From PALSA-600 sp963842335 (GTDB lineage: Bacteria > Actinomycetota > Thermoleophilia > Gaiellales > Gaiellaceae): 64,000 nucleotides of DNA. Positions 1 through 7,902 of the stretch are shown here, piece after piece (the stretch's first letter is position 1; every line of letters starts with the position of its first letter). The notes beneath the pieces were generated by a model that saw nothing but the letters and a program-made list of their open reading frames with translations, was not told the origin of the DNA and made no database searches. A program made the translations under genes and the position numbers. The DNA is taken from assembly GCA_963842335.1 (NCBI GenBank), contig CAWJGF010000003.1:1-64000 (forward strand). The letters are read 5' to 3'.

Positions 1-1
1 C

Positions 2-421
2 GCCGGAGACGTCACGGAACTCGGCCCCATCACCGTCAGCGAGGCCGACATCGTCGAGTTCGCGGGTCGGTACGACCCGCAGCCGTTCCACATCGACGAG
101 GCGGCGGCGAAGGCGAGCCCATTCGGCGGTCTGATCGCGAGCGGTTGGCATACCACTGCGCTCTTCATGGGCATGTTCGTGCGCGGTGTCCTGCTCGACT
201 CGGCGTCTCTCGGCTCCCCGGGCGTCGAGGAGATCCGGTGGACCGCGCCGGTGCGCCCCGGCGACACGCTCACGGCGCGCTCGACCATCACCAAGGTGCA
301 GCCGTCGTCGAAGAACCCGGGCCGCGGAACCATCTTCACGGCGAACGAGGTCGTGAACCAGGACGGCGTCGTGGTCATGAGTCTGAAGGCGCGCGGCTTC
401 TTCGCCCGCCGCCCGGCCTGA
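2..421 (+). CDS. MaoC family dehydratase, 5' partial
   Basis: The gene begins before the window. The frame enters at base 2 and runs about 139 codons to the TGA at 419-421. It has the MaoC-type hot-dog fold of (R)-specific enoyl-CoA hydratases, which hydrate enoyl-CoA thioesters in the cytosol. Visible marks are the stretch AGRYDPQPFHIDEAAAK, carrying the D-x4-H catalytic pair, followed by FGGLIASGWHT, and later VRPGDTLTARSTI, the usual second strand block. The substrate cannot be told from sequence. No partner gene lies downstream on this strand; the next gene is on the other strand after a 339-base gap. Confidence 0.85.
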   Translation, partial: AGDVTELGPITVSEADIVEFAGRYDPQPFHIDEAAAKASPFGGLIASGWHTTALFMGMFVRGVLLDSASLGSPGVEEIRWTAPVRPGDTLTARSTITKVQPSSKNPGRGTIFTANEVVNQDGVVVMSLKARGFFARRPA

Positions 422-568
422 CCTGGCCGAACGCGCCGAGCCGAGTACGTCGCCGGCGAGCGCGCGACGCGTCCCCCGAGCCGAACGCGACACGAGCGAA
501 CCGGTTCGCGTCCTAGGCGAACCGAACCGGACCTGCCCTCCACCGCCACGGCCGGTGGCGCCCCGTCC

Positions 569-669
569 GGTGCCAGGCACCTGCACGAAACCGTGAACTC
601 TCGTCCACAAAAGCGAGAGCTCCCTGCGGCAGAGCCGTCCGCTTCGGGACATGACCGGTGCCAGGCACC
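569..669. repeat. Pair of identical palindromes (REP-like) in a 339-bp intergenic gap
   Basis: The 13-base perfect palindrome GGTGCCAGGCACC occurs at 569-581 and again at 657-669, both preceded by CC. Between them lies a smaller hairpin, CTCTCG at 598-603 paired with CGAGAG at 613-618. The gap 422-760 holds no gene I can support. The arrangement resembles dispersed REP-type intergenic elements. It sits between the 3' ends of two convergent genes, so a role in termination or mRNA 3'-end protection is possible. No T-run follows either palindrome. Confidence 0.6.
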
Positions 670-760
670 GTTACCGGAGAGTGACAACTCCTCCACAGGT
701 CTGGTCGGGACGTGGCCCGATCGGCCCGCTTCGAGGGCGCGTTCGCGAGCGCGCGGCCGG

Positions 761-1912
761 CTACTTCGCGCGGTGGTCGTAGGGCTTCTCCTCCGTTGCA
801 AGGCCCAGTCTGCGCGCGAAGGGCTCGAGAGTCAGTCCCTGCGCCAGCGTGCTCACGAGTACGACGAAGAAGACCACGTTGAAGATCGTCGCGCTGCCGA
901 CCACGTGTGCAGAGAGCGCGAACGTCGCGAGCACGATCGGGACGGCACCGCGCAGACCCGCCCACGAGAGAAAGATCTGCTCGCGCAGGTGGTAGTCAAA
1001 CGGCGTCAGCGAGATCACCACCGCCAGCGGCCGCGCGGCAAACAGCAACACCGCCGCGAGCGCAAAGCCCGACCACGCCACATCGAGGAGCTCGTCGGGA
1101 AAGACGAGCAGCCCGAGCACGATGAACAAGACGACCTGGGCAAGGAATGCGAGCCCCTCATGGAAGGTGACGATCGTGCGGCGCAGGGGCATCGGCGTGT
1201 TGCCGACCCAGAGGGCGACGAGATACACGGCGAGAAACCCGCTGCCGTCGACGCTCGCCGCGATCCCGTAGGCGAGCGCCGCCGTACCGAGCGAGGCGAC
1301 CGATGCGAACGGCGCGAGCTCGGTCGGCAGCCGTCGCAGGAGCCGCGAGGCGACCACGCCGAGCGCGATCCCGACGAGCAGCCCCACCGCGAATTGGCGG
1401 ACGAGGAGCACGACCAAGTCCTCGAGCCCGTAGTCGGTGTGCTCGACCCAGGCGATCAGCCCGAGTGTGAGCGCCACCGCCATCGGGTCGTTCGCGCCCG
1501 ACTCCGCCGCCAGCAGCGTCGCAAGCCGGCGGCGGAGCCGCGTGAAGCGAAGCGTGGCGAAGACAGCCGCCGCATCCGTCGAGCCGACGACGGCCCCGAG
1601 CAGCAACGACTTCGACCACGAGAAGTCGAAGAGCGCGTGCGCCGGGACGGCTGTGACACCGGCGGTGATGCCTACACCGGCGGTGCTCAGCGTCGCGGCA
1701 GGAGCGACCACCGGCCGCAGGTCACGCCACGACGTTGTGAGTCCGCCTTCGAAGAGAATCGCGATCAGCCCGACGATGCCGATCGAACGCGCCAGCTGAA
1801 CATCGTCGAAGTAGATCCCGCCGACTCCGTCCGACCCCAGCACCATGCCGATCCCGAGGAACGTCACGAGCAGGGGGAAGCGGGATCGGCGCGTCAGCAC
1901 CGCCGCCACCAC
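761..1912 (-). CDS. CPA1-family cation:proton antiporter
   Basis: Polytopic membrane protein of the monovalent cation:proton antiporter-1 family (NhaP/CvrA-like), exchanging Na+ or K+ for H+. Family marks are GSTDAAAVFATL in the core helix and SGANDPMAVALT, containing the ND ion-binding pair; a final helix block ends LRGAVPIVLATF. At 383 aa it lacks the C-terminal TrkA_C regulatory part found in longer relatives. The GTG at 1912 cuts into the first membrane helix. The frame stays open upstream, and residues read from an ATC at 1957-1955 (I-D-E-K-I-L-I-A-G-G) match the usual family N-terminus directly behind a GGAGG. The true start is therefore probably upstream and non-canonical, or a base is wrong there. 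Confidence 0.88.
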   Translation of the reverse strand: MVAAVLTRRSRFPLLVTFLGIGMVLGSDGVGGIYFDDVQLARSIGIVGLIAILFEGGLTTSWRDLRPVVAPAATLSTAGVGITAGVTAVPAHALFDFSWSKSLLLGAVVGSTDAAAVFATLRFTRLRRRLATLLAAESGANDPMAVALTLGLIAWVEHTDYGLEDLVVLLVRQFAVGLLVGIALGVVASRLLRRLPTELAPFASVASLGTAALAYGIAASVDGSGFLAVYLVALWVGNTPMPLRRTIVTFHEGLAFLAQVVLFIVLGLLVFPDELLDVAWSGFALAAVLLFAARPLAVVISLTPFDYHLREQIFLSWAGLRGAVPIVLATFALSAHVVGSATIFNVVFFVVLVSTLAQGLTLEPFARRLGLATEEKPYDHRAK

Positions 1913-1993
1913 CGCGAGGACGAGGATGCCGCCGGCGATCAGGATCTTTTCGTCGATCGCCCTCCAGACTAACGGCAGCCGAGCGAAGTGGCG

Positions 1994-2959
1994 TCAGTGC
2001 CAGGTGTCGCGGAGCACGCGCAGCCAGTTGCCGTGCGTGATCTTCGCGACCGCCTCGTCGTCGTAGCCGGCGTCACGAAGAGCCGCGACGAGCTTCGGCA
2101 GGCCGGCCGCTCCGCCGAGCTCCACCGGTACCTCCGCGCCGTCGAAATCCGAGCCGAAGGCGACGTGATCGATCCCCATCCGCGCCGCGAAGTAGTCGAT
2201 GTGGCGAACGATCTCGGTGATCGGGGTTTCCGGGATGAGCAAGCCATCCTCGCGCAAGAACGTGATCGCGAAGTTGACGCCGACAACGCCGTTCGAGTCG
2301 CGGATGGCGTCAAGCTGCGGGTCGGTGAGGTTGCGCGACGCAGCGCACAGCGCGTGGGCGTTCGAATGCGTTGCGACGAGCGGCGCGTTCGACAGCGCCG
2401 CGACCTCCCAGAACCCGGCCTCGTTCAGATGCGACAGGTCGAGCAGGATGCCGAGCCGGTTGCACGCTCGCACCAACTCGCGGCCGGCGTCGGTGAGACC
2501 CGGCCCCGTGTCGGGTGACGAAGGAAACCGAAACGGCACACCTTCGGCGAAGTCGTTCGGGCGCGACCAGACGAGTCCGATCGAACGGAGCCCGCGCTCG
2601 TACCACTCCTCGAGGTTCGAGAGATCGGCCGCGATCGGCTCGGCGCCCTCCATGTGGACGATCGCCGTGATCTGTCCTTCCCGGAAGCCGTCGACGGTGG
2701 TCGCGCGCGTTACCGGGAGCTTGCATAACACGTCGAACAGCTCGTTCGCGATCCGCGACGCCTCCTCGAACGGGATCGGATCGGGGAGCGGCACTGCGTA
2801 CGGAGTCTCCGTCGGGTCGAGGTGCACCGGCGACGGGATATACATCGCGAAGAAGCCGCCCGAAAATCCTGCGGCTCGAGCGGCGTCGAGGTCGAGATGG
2901 AGCGTCGGCTCGCCGCGCCAGCGATGCAGCAGCAGGTCGTTGTGACCGTCGACGATCAT
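1994..2959 (-). CDS. Membrane dipeptidase, peptidase family M19
   Basis: Zinc dipeptidase of the renal-dipeptidase family (321 aa, a usual length), cleaving dipeptides including mixed L,D forms. The metal-binding pattern is visible in order: DGHNDLLLH near the N-terminus (His-x-Asp ligands), HMEGAEP (bridging Glu), DLSHLNEAGFW and THSNAHAL (His ligands), and GSDFDGAEVP (Asp). There is no signal peptide or membrane helix, so it is likely cytoplasmic despite the family name. The ATG at 2959 begins directly with the conserved IVDGHND block. Its neighbour on the same strand, the antiporter, follows after about 80 bases. Some bacterial homologues have other amidohydrolase activities, so the substrate is open. 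Confidence 0.9.
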   Translation of the reverse strand: MIVDGHNDLLLHRWRGEPTLHLDLDAARAAGFSGGFFAMYIPSPVHLDPTETPYAVPLPDPIPFEEASRIANELFDVLCKLPVTRATTVDGFREGQITAIVHMEGAEPIAADLSNLEEWYERGLRSIGLVWSRPNDFAEGVPFRFPSSPDTGPGLTDAGRELVRACNRLGILLDLSHLNEAGFWEVAALSNAPLVATHSNAHALCAASRNLTDPQLDAIRDSNGVVGVNFAITFLREDGLLIPETPITEIVRHIDYFAARMGIDHVAFGSDFDGAEVPVELGGAAGLPKLVAALRDAGYDDEAVAKITHGNWLRVLRDTWH

Positions 2960-2999
2960 CGACGCATCCTACGGGCACGTGTGGCAGGCTCCTCCCTTC

Positions 3000-3407
3000 G
3001 TGGCCGAGACACCACTCACGATCGTCATCTGCGAGGACGAGGAAACGCTTGCCGCGCTCGTCGAGGAGGTGCTCGAGAGCGATGGCCGCTTCATCGTCGC
3101 AGGGCGCGCCGCGAACGGGGACGAGGCGATTCTCCTGTGTGAGGAGCACGAGCCCGACATCGTGCTGATGGACATCGGCATGCCTGGTCGCGACGGCATC
3201 GAAGCGACGCGTGCGATCCACGCGCGCGACGCCGGCCAGCACGTCGTGATCTACACCGGCTCGGACGAGTACGACGATGTCGCGCGTGCCGAGGCCGCAG
3301 GGGCCGTGGGCTTCCTCCACAAGGGCGCACTCACCTCGCCGAACCTCGCGGAAGCACTGCACGTACTGCACACGAACTACGTGCGCGGCGTTCCCGACCC
3401 GGACTGA
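3000..3407 (+). CDS. Single-domain response regulator (receiver only)
   Basis: CheY-like receiver domain with no output domain, about 135 aa from the GTG at 3000. An in-frame GTG at 2979 would add seven residues. The acidic pocket is ICEDEE, the phospho-acceptor is the Asp in IVLMDIGMPGRDG, the Thr is in VIYTGSDEY, and the Lys is in GFLHKG. The chemistry looks intact. It is divergently placed from the dipeptidase and 6 bp upstream of an acetyltransferase. No histidine kinase lies nearby, so its partner is elsewhere. The tail after the last helix is short (TNYVRGVPDPD), with no DNA-binding region. Confidence 0.88.
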   Translation: MAETPLTIVICEDEETLAALVEEVLESDGRFIVAGRAANGDEAILLCEEHEPDIVLMDIGMPGRDGIEATRAIHARDAGQHVVIYTGSDEYDDVARAEAAGAVGFLHKGALTSPNLAEALHVLHTNYVRGVPDPD

Positions 3408-3413
3408 GGGGCG

Positions 3414-3923
3414 ATGACCCTACACGGGGAGCGCGTCACGCTCCGTCCCGCGACGCCGTCGGACGAGGAGGTATTCGGCACCGTCCTCCGCGAACCCGAG
3501 ATCGCAATCTGGTGGGGTGCGTACCCGCCAGAGCGCGTGCGTGCGGATCTCTTCGACGACGAGGAGACCGTCGTCTTTGCGATCGAGGTCGAAGGCGACG
3601 TCGTCGGGCTCATCACCTACTGGGACGAGCAGGAGCCCGACTATCGGCACGCCGGCATCGACATCGCGCTCGCAACCGAGCATCACGGCGAAGGTCTCGG
3701 CAGCGAAGCCATCGTGGTGCTCGCGCGCCACCTCTTCGAGGAGCGCGGCCACCACCGGCTGACGATCGACCCTGCTACCGCGAACACGCGGGCGATCCGC
3801 GCCTACGAGAAGGTGGGCTTCCGCCCCGTCGGGGTGATGCGGCAGTACGAGCGTGGCCTCGACGGCAACTGGCACGACGCCCTGCTCATGGACCTACTGC
3901 GCAACGAGCTATTGGCGGGGTAG
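3414..3923 (+). CDS. GNAT family N-acetyltransferase (RimJ/RimL type)
   Basis: 169 aa, acetyl-CoA-dependent N-acetyltransferase. The start MTLHGERVTLRPATPSDEE is typical of the RimJ/RimL branch. The acetyl-CoA loop is diverged but recognisable around EHHGEGLGSEAIVVLARHL. The late block RAIRAYEKVGFRPVGVMRQY is strongly conserved in the family, as is the C-terminal DALLMDLLRNEL. The many acidic residues around 30-60 resemble aminoglycoside N(6')-acetyltransferase relatives, but a resistance role would need proof. The gene follows the receiver gene by 6 bp and may be co-transcribed with it. It is convergent with the PRC-barrel gene. Confidence 0.87.
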   Translation: MTLHGERVTLRPATPSDEEVFGTVLREPEIAIWWGAYPPERVRADLFDDEETVVFAIEVEGDVVGLITYWDEQEPDYRHAGIDIALATEHHGEGLGSEAIVVLARHLFEERGHHRLTIDPATANTRAIRAYEKVGFRPVGVMRQYERGLDGNWHDALLMDLLRNELLAG

Positions 3924-3944
3924 CGCCGATCACGAGGCGAGGTG

Positions 3945-4193
3945 TTACGCCGCGTCGTCACGAACGATGATGCGCTTACCCTCGATTCGGACGACCGCGT
4001 CCCAGGCGATCACGTCATGCCTTTCGTGCGAGCGCACTCCTAGATGGGAGAGCCACCCCTTTCGCCCCACGCACAGACCGGTCACCCGCAACTTCGCGCC
4101 GACGAACTCGCCCCTCAGATCGTGGCAGCGACCGAGGGAACGTCCGGATTCGGTCTGCACCTTGCGTTGCTGGAGCTCGGACAGCGTCCTCAT
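3945..4193 (-). CDS. PRC-barrel domain protein, small
   Basis: 82 aa. The pattern of a short beta strand pair, then GRCHDLRGEFVGAKL, a glycine turn GRKGWLSHLGV, and the end IAWDAVVRIEGKRIIVRDD matches a single PRC-barrel domain. This fold is found in RimM and in photosynthetic reaction-centre H subunits. Its start ATG overlaps the stop of the preceding PRC-barrel gene (ATGA), so the two are translationally coupled. It is the last gene of a four-gene minus-strand run: lipoprotein, NRAMP transporter, PRC, PRC. Function is unknown; a metal- or membrane-linked sensing role is only inference from context. Confidence 0.7.
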   Translation of the reverse strand: MRTLSELQQRKVQTESGRSLGRCHDLRGEFVGAKLRVTGLCVGRKGWLSHLGVRSHERHDVIAWDAVVRIEGKRIIVRDDAA

Positions 4194-4543
4194 CTGTCCG
4201 CTCCGGGGAGCTTCTCGATGTACGACCGCAGACGGTCGTCGCCTGCGCCGAGACCGAGAGACGTGGCGTCGTGCTTCAAGCGCACGGCCGAGTCGACCTT
4301 CGCAACCTCGCTCCAGTCAACGCGAACCTTGCCGCCGCCCCCGATCCAGCCGGCCAGGCGGCCGATCCAGCCCGCTCGCGGCCCCCAGTAGCCAGGCCCG
4401 ACCAGGAGAGCCACGACTTCGGGCACTTCGCCCGCACCGCCTTCGATTGCAAGGTCGTCGACGTTGCCACAGCGCCGCCCGTCCTTGTCGAGCAACTGGT
4501 GGTCGAGGACGTGTAGTCCGAGATCGAATTCGCCGCGACTCAA
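4190..4543 (-). CDS. PRC-barrel domain protein, TTG start coupled to NRAMP gene
   Basis: 117 aa from a TTG at 4543-4541 that overlaps the TGA of the NRAMP gene (TTGA), giving the N-terminus SRGEFDLGLHVLDHQLLD. Then come DGRRCGNVDDLAIE and PEVVALLVGPGYWG, the characteristic beta-barrel core of PRC proteins. The C-terminal half ends WSEVAKVDSAVRLKHDA plus a short charged tail. A longer open frame continues upstream inside the NRAMP gene but has no domain support, so the TTG is preferred. The coupled order transporter, PRC, PRC suggests the two barrels act with the transporter. Confidence 0.7.
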   Translation of the reverse strand: MSRGEFDLGLHVLDHQLLDKDGRRCGNVDDLAIEGGAGEVPEVVALLVGPGYWGPRAGWIGRLAGWIGGGGKVRVDWSEVAKVDSAVRLKHDATSLGLGAGDDRLRSYIEKLPGADR

Positions 4544-5766
4544 TTCTGGCCCGCGTTCGTCAGCACCATCAGGGGGATCGCCGTGAGCGCAACCACCATG
4601 ATCACGACCAGGTAGACGAGGCCAAGGACGTTTGCCAAGCGGCCGTTGCCGTAGCGGCCCATGTACGCGCGGTCGTTCGCGACCAGCAGGATCGGGACGT
4701 ACGTCAGCGGAAGCGCAACGACGGAGAAGATGACCGCATACTCGGTGAGAACCACCGGGTCGACGCCGGTCATCACGATCCCCATCGCAAGGATCAGCAA
4801 GACGAACCACGTGAGAGCGAACCGCGGCGCGCCTTTTGGGTGGCGGTATCGCCCCCACTCCCAGCCGCAGAACTGCGCGAGATTGTAGGCGCCCGAGAAC
4901 ACGGTGTCGATCGAGGCCCCGCCGACCGCGAAGAGAATACCGAGCAGTGCCAGCAGCAAGCCGATCTTCCCCAGCGGGTCGCCTGCACCGAGTGCGATCG
5001 TGCCGAGATGCTCAGGCGAGATGCCGTGGCCGAGGAACACCGTCGCCCCGATGATCATCAGGGAGATAGAGAGCGTCCCACCGAGCCCGTAGCCGACGAT
5101 CGCGTTCGCTTGGTTCATGCCGATGTCCTTCGGTGTCCAGCGCTCCTCAATACCGCCGGACGAGTAGAAGTAGACCTCGTACGGCGTCATCGCCGCTCCG
5201 AGCAGCCCGACCACGAAGTAGAGGTAGAGGGTGGTGTTGTTCTGCGCTATGTGCGGGACGAATCCGGTTCCGACCTTGGCCCAGTCCGGCCCGACCTTCA
5301 CCGCGGCGACGACGAAGACGAGCATGCAGAGTCCTCCATAGCCGAACAGTCGCTCGATCCACTTGAACGCCGTCACCCAGATGATCACGACGAGCGCGAC
5401 CACGGCGATCAGAATCAGCACGCGATACGGGAGTCCCGAGAGCAACTGCAGCGCAATCGCCACCCCTCCGAGCTCGCACGCAAGCGTCATCAGGTTCACG
5501 ATCTCCGACGAGACGAGCGCACCGAGCGCGGCCTTGAAGCCGACGCGCTCGCGGATGGCGTCGAAGACCGCCTTTCCCGAGACTGCCGCCACTCGACCGC
5601 ACATCTCCGAGTAGACGATGATCCCGACGACCCCGATCGGGATGACCCACATGAGCTGGTAGCCGAAGGTGGCCCCGGCGGCAGTGTTGAACACGAGGTC
5701 GCCGATGTCGACGAAGCCGCCGATCGCGGCCAGGATGCCGAGGGCAAGGCCGAATATCTTGCTCAC
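4540..5766 (-). CDS. NRAMP-family divalent cation transporter with atypical binding motifs
   Basis: 408 aa, about 11 membrane helices, LeuT fold. NRAMP proteins import Mn2+/Fe2+ with H+. The helix-1 DPGN signature is replaced by FVDIGDLVFNT (D-I-G-D). The helix-6 MPH motif reads AAMTPYEVYFYSS, so the metal-coordinating Asn, Met and His are all changed. The rest of the fold aligns well (FGYQLMWVIPIGVVGIIVYSEM in two parts, and GGASIDTVFSGAYNLAQF). Such replacements are known in NRAMP-related Mg2+ transporters, so the substrate may not be Mn/Fe. The GTG start at 5766 overlaps the stop of the lipoprotein gene (ATGA-like spacing). The gene is coupled downstream to two PRC-barrel genes. Confidence 0.85.
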   Translation of the reverse strand: MSKIFGLALGILAAIGGFVDIGDLVFNTAAGATFGYQLMWVIPIGVVGIIVYSEMCGRVAAVSGKAVFDAIRERVGFKAALGALVSSEIVNLMTLACELGGVAIALQLLSGLPYRVLILIAVVALVVIIWVTAFKWIERLFGYGGLCMLVFVVAAVKVGPDWAKVGTGFVPHIAQNNTTLYLYFVVGLLGAAMTPYEVYFYSSGGIEERWTPKDIGMNQANAIVGYGLGGTLSISLMIIGATVFLGHGISPEHLGTIALGAGDPLGKIGLLLALLGILFAVGGASIDTVFSGAYNLAQFCGWEWGRYRHPKGAPRFALTWFVLLILAMGIVMTGVDPVVLTEYAVIFSVVALPLTYVPILLVANDRAYMGRYGNGRLANVLGLVYLVVIMVVALTAIPLMVLTNAGQN

Positions 5767-6209
5767 GCGCAGCCGCCGAGCTTCTTCAGCTGCCGTTCGA
5801 CGTCGGCTGCGACCTCCCGGTCGGAGGGATGGTCGTGCAGACGCTCCAGCGTGGCAGCGAGACGCGAGGCTTCCCTCGACTTGGCTCTGACTTTCCGCTC
5901 GATCGAGGCGAGCGCATGCCGCTTCGCGAGTGCGTCCGCGAGATTCGATGCCTGGATCTGGAGCTCCTCGGCCTGCTCGCGTGCGTAGTACGCGGTCGCC
6001 TTGCCGTGCGCGACGTCGTGGGCAAGAAGCCCTCCCTCACATGCGATCGAATCGACCGTCGCGGCATCATTCGTCAGCGCGTGACGGTCGACCGTCCCTC
6101 CGTTGCAACCGGCAAGCAGGACCGCCGCAGCGGCGAGGACGAGGGCTCGGATCAGCACAAGCGTTCGGTGTGTGCCCGAACGCCAGCGCGTCAATCCACG
6201 CTCCGCCAA
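5763..6209 (-). CDS. Small lipoprotein with coiled-coil tail, unknown function
   Basis: Up to 148 aa from the ATG at 6209. An in-frame GTG at 6158 would give a compact lipoprotein signal starting MLIRALVLAAAAVLLAGC. The lipobox LLAGC predicts lipidation and surface anchoring. The mature part has two cysteines besides the lipid Cys (SIACEGG and the C-terminal GGCA) and a heptad-rich middle (AREQAEELQIQASNLADAL) that looks helical. I do not recognise a family. Its stop overlaps the NRAMP start, so it heads that operon and could be an accessory binding or scaffold lipoprotein. It is divergent from the ECF sigma gene, with about 90 bp between them. Confidence 0.65.
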   Translation of the reverse strand: MAERGLTRWRSGTHRTLVLIRALVLAAAAVLLAGCNGGTVDRHALTNDAATVDSIACEGGLLAHDVAHGKATAYYAREQAEELQIQASNLADALAKRHALASIERKVRAKSREASRLAATLERLHDHPSDREVAADVERQLKKLGGCA

Positions 6210-6298
6210 ATGACCCTACTCGGCGTACCGGTTTGCTGAGCTTCGAGCCGGCACGGCCTGCTCAACAAAATCGGTGCGCCATGGATCAGAGTAGGTAG

Positions 6299-6784
6299 AT
6301 GCCGCAAGGCGATCATCGACTCGTCGAGATCGAGGCCCTCTATAAGCGGGAGTTCTCCTCGTTCGTTCGTGTAGCGCGAGGGATTGTCGGTGATCGCGAG
6401 CGAGCGCTCGAGGCAGTGCATGACGGCTTCGCCGACGCAATTCGAGCGCGCGACAGTCTCCGCGACGAGGGAGCGTTGGAGGCGTGGGTGTGGCGGTCGG
6501 TGGTCAACGCGGCCCGAAAGACGACCCGGCGACCGCTGCTCGAGGTGTCTGCACTCGCCGACGTGCCGTCGGCTGAGCCTCCGGCGCTTCGTGAGCTGGC
6601 ACCGTCGCTTGCCCGGCTACCGGAGCGGCAGCGTTTGATCGTCTTTCTCCGCTACTACGCCGACCTGGATTATCGCCGCATCGCCGAGGTGGTCGGGGTC
6701 GAGGTCGGGACGGTCAGCGCGTCGCTGGCAGCGGCGCATCGTTCCGTTCGCCTTGCGCTCGAGGAGGTCGAGATCAGTGGTTGA
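6299..6784 (+). CDS. ECF-type sigma-70 family RNA polymerase sigma factor
   Basis: 161 aa. Region 2 reads LYKREFSSFVRVARGIVGDRERA, then AVHDGFADAIRARDSL and AWVWRSVVNAARKTTR. Region 4 reads LPERQRLIVFLRYYADLDYRRIAEVVGVEVGTVSASLAAAH, a clear helix-turn-helix (quoted in pieces: RQRLIVFLRYY, DYRRIAEVVGVEVGTVS). It directs core polymerase to its own promoter set. The next gene begins at a GTG 8 bp before this stop, so the two are translationally coupled. That partner has one N-terminal membrane helix, as expected of an ECF-associated membrane regulator, but I see no classical zinc anti-sigma motif. Confidence 0.88.
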   Translation: MPQGDHRLVEIEALYKREFSSFVRVARGIVGDRERALEAVHDGFADAIRARDSLRDEGALEAWVWRSVVNAARKTTRRPLLEVSALADVPSAEPPALRELAPSLARLPERQRLIVFLRYYADLDYRRIAEVVGVEVGTVSASLAAAHRSVRLALEEVEISG

Positions 6785-7902
6785 GAGTGAACGCGTGATC
6801 CTGGGCGAGCTCGAACTGCTCGCCCCTGCCACGGAGGTGCCCGTGCCCGATTGGCAGCAGGTGCGCCGGCGGGTCGAGCCGTCGTCCTCGCTCAACCGTC
6901 GGCGCGTTCGGCTCGCGATCGGCGTGGCGGCGGTCGCTCTCGTCGCGATCGCCGGGGCAAGTGCGGCCTATCTCACGTCCCGGGCTGGATCGCCGACGCC
7001 GGTCACGAATGGCGAGCTCGTGATCGACTCAGCACCCGGCGGGGTCGCACAACTCTCCAGTGTTCGCGCCGACGGACGACTTCGGGTCCTGATGGAAGTG
7101 CCCGCAACCGTTCCACTGCGGCAGTCCCAATGGCATGTCGTGGTCTCCGGACGGCAAGCAACTCGCGGTCGTACTTGTGACGGTTGGCGGCAGCTCACCG
7201 TATGCAGGCCTCGACGTCCTCACACTACGCACGGGAAGGTTCAGGCACCTGTCGGCGGGCGAGAGATGCCAGGGCAACGGATTCGCGCTTCCCGGCGGCG
7301 TCGACTGGTCGCCGGCCGGCCGGTGGATCGCGTTCACCTGTGGCTCGTCGAAGATCCTTCTGATCCGGCCGGCTACGGCGGGCGAGCGCGCGATCTCGAC
7401 GGGGCTCGCCAATGTGCGGTCGCCGTCGTGGTCGCCCGATGGGCGCCGTGTCGCGTTCTCCGCCGGCCCGGTTGACCACTCCGCGATCTACGTGATCGAC
7501 GCGGACGGAAGTCACCGTCGTCTCCTCGCGCGTGGCGGCCGGGCACCGACGTGGTCGCCGAACTCCAGCCTGATCGCCTATCGAGGCGGAACGAACGGCA
7601 GCTCCTGCGGGGGGCTACGCCTCGTCGATGCGGCTACCGGTCGCGACGCCAGTCCAGCCGCGGGAGCGAACCCGTGCCACCAGTTCGGGCCCCGCCAGGT
7701 CCAGGCTCCGGAGTGGTCGCCCGATGGGACCGAGATCGCCGTCGGCTCGACATCGGGGGTCTACGTGCTGAACGCAGACGGCACCGATCTTCGTCACGTC
7801 AACCCAAACTCGCCCTGGTCCGGACGGCCTGCATGGCGACCGGTGTACGGCAAGCACGCCATCCAGTACGGAGCGCGGGCCGAGGACTGCCCCGACTGTT
7901 GA
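6777..7902 (+). CDS. Membrane-anchored TolB-like beta-propeller protein (apparent frameshift)
   Basis: Reading starts at the GTG at 6777 (8-bp overlap with the sigma gene). The first part gives a cytoplasmic segment of about 40 residues, then one helix LAIGVAAVALVAIAGASAAY, then an extracytoplasmic start of a propeller. Near 7126-7128 (a CCC run) the frame must shift by one base to continue into MSWSPDGKQLAVVL and further WSPDGxxIAF repeats (WSPAGRWIAF, WSPDGRRVAF, WSPNSSLIAY, WSPDGTEIAV). Whole length is about 374 aa. These are PD40/TolB-like blades. Position behind an ECF sigma factor suggests a sensor or anti-sigma role. The frameshift is probably a sequence error, since both sides are conserved. 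Confidence 0.72.

Noticed and set aside
593..1972. 459-codon plus-strand open frame antisense to the antiporter
   Set aside because: Arg/Glu/Asp-rich with no domain; it is the GC-driven shadow of the real minus-strand gene.
3853..5988. 711-codon plus-strand open frame across the PRC/NRAMP cluster
   Set aside because: Low-complexity charged product, antisense to conserved membrane-protein genes; a shadow.
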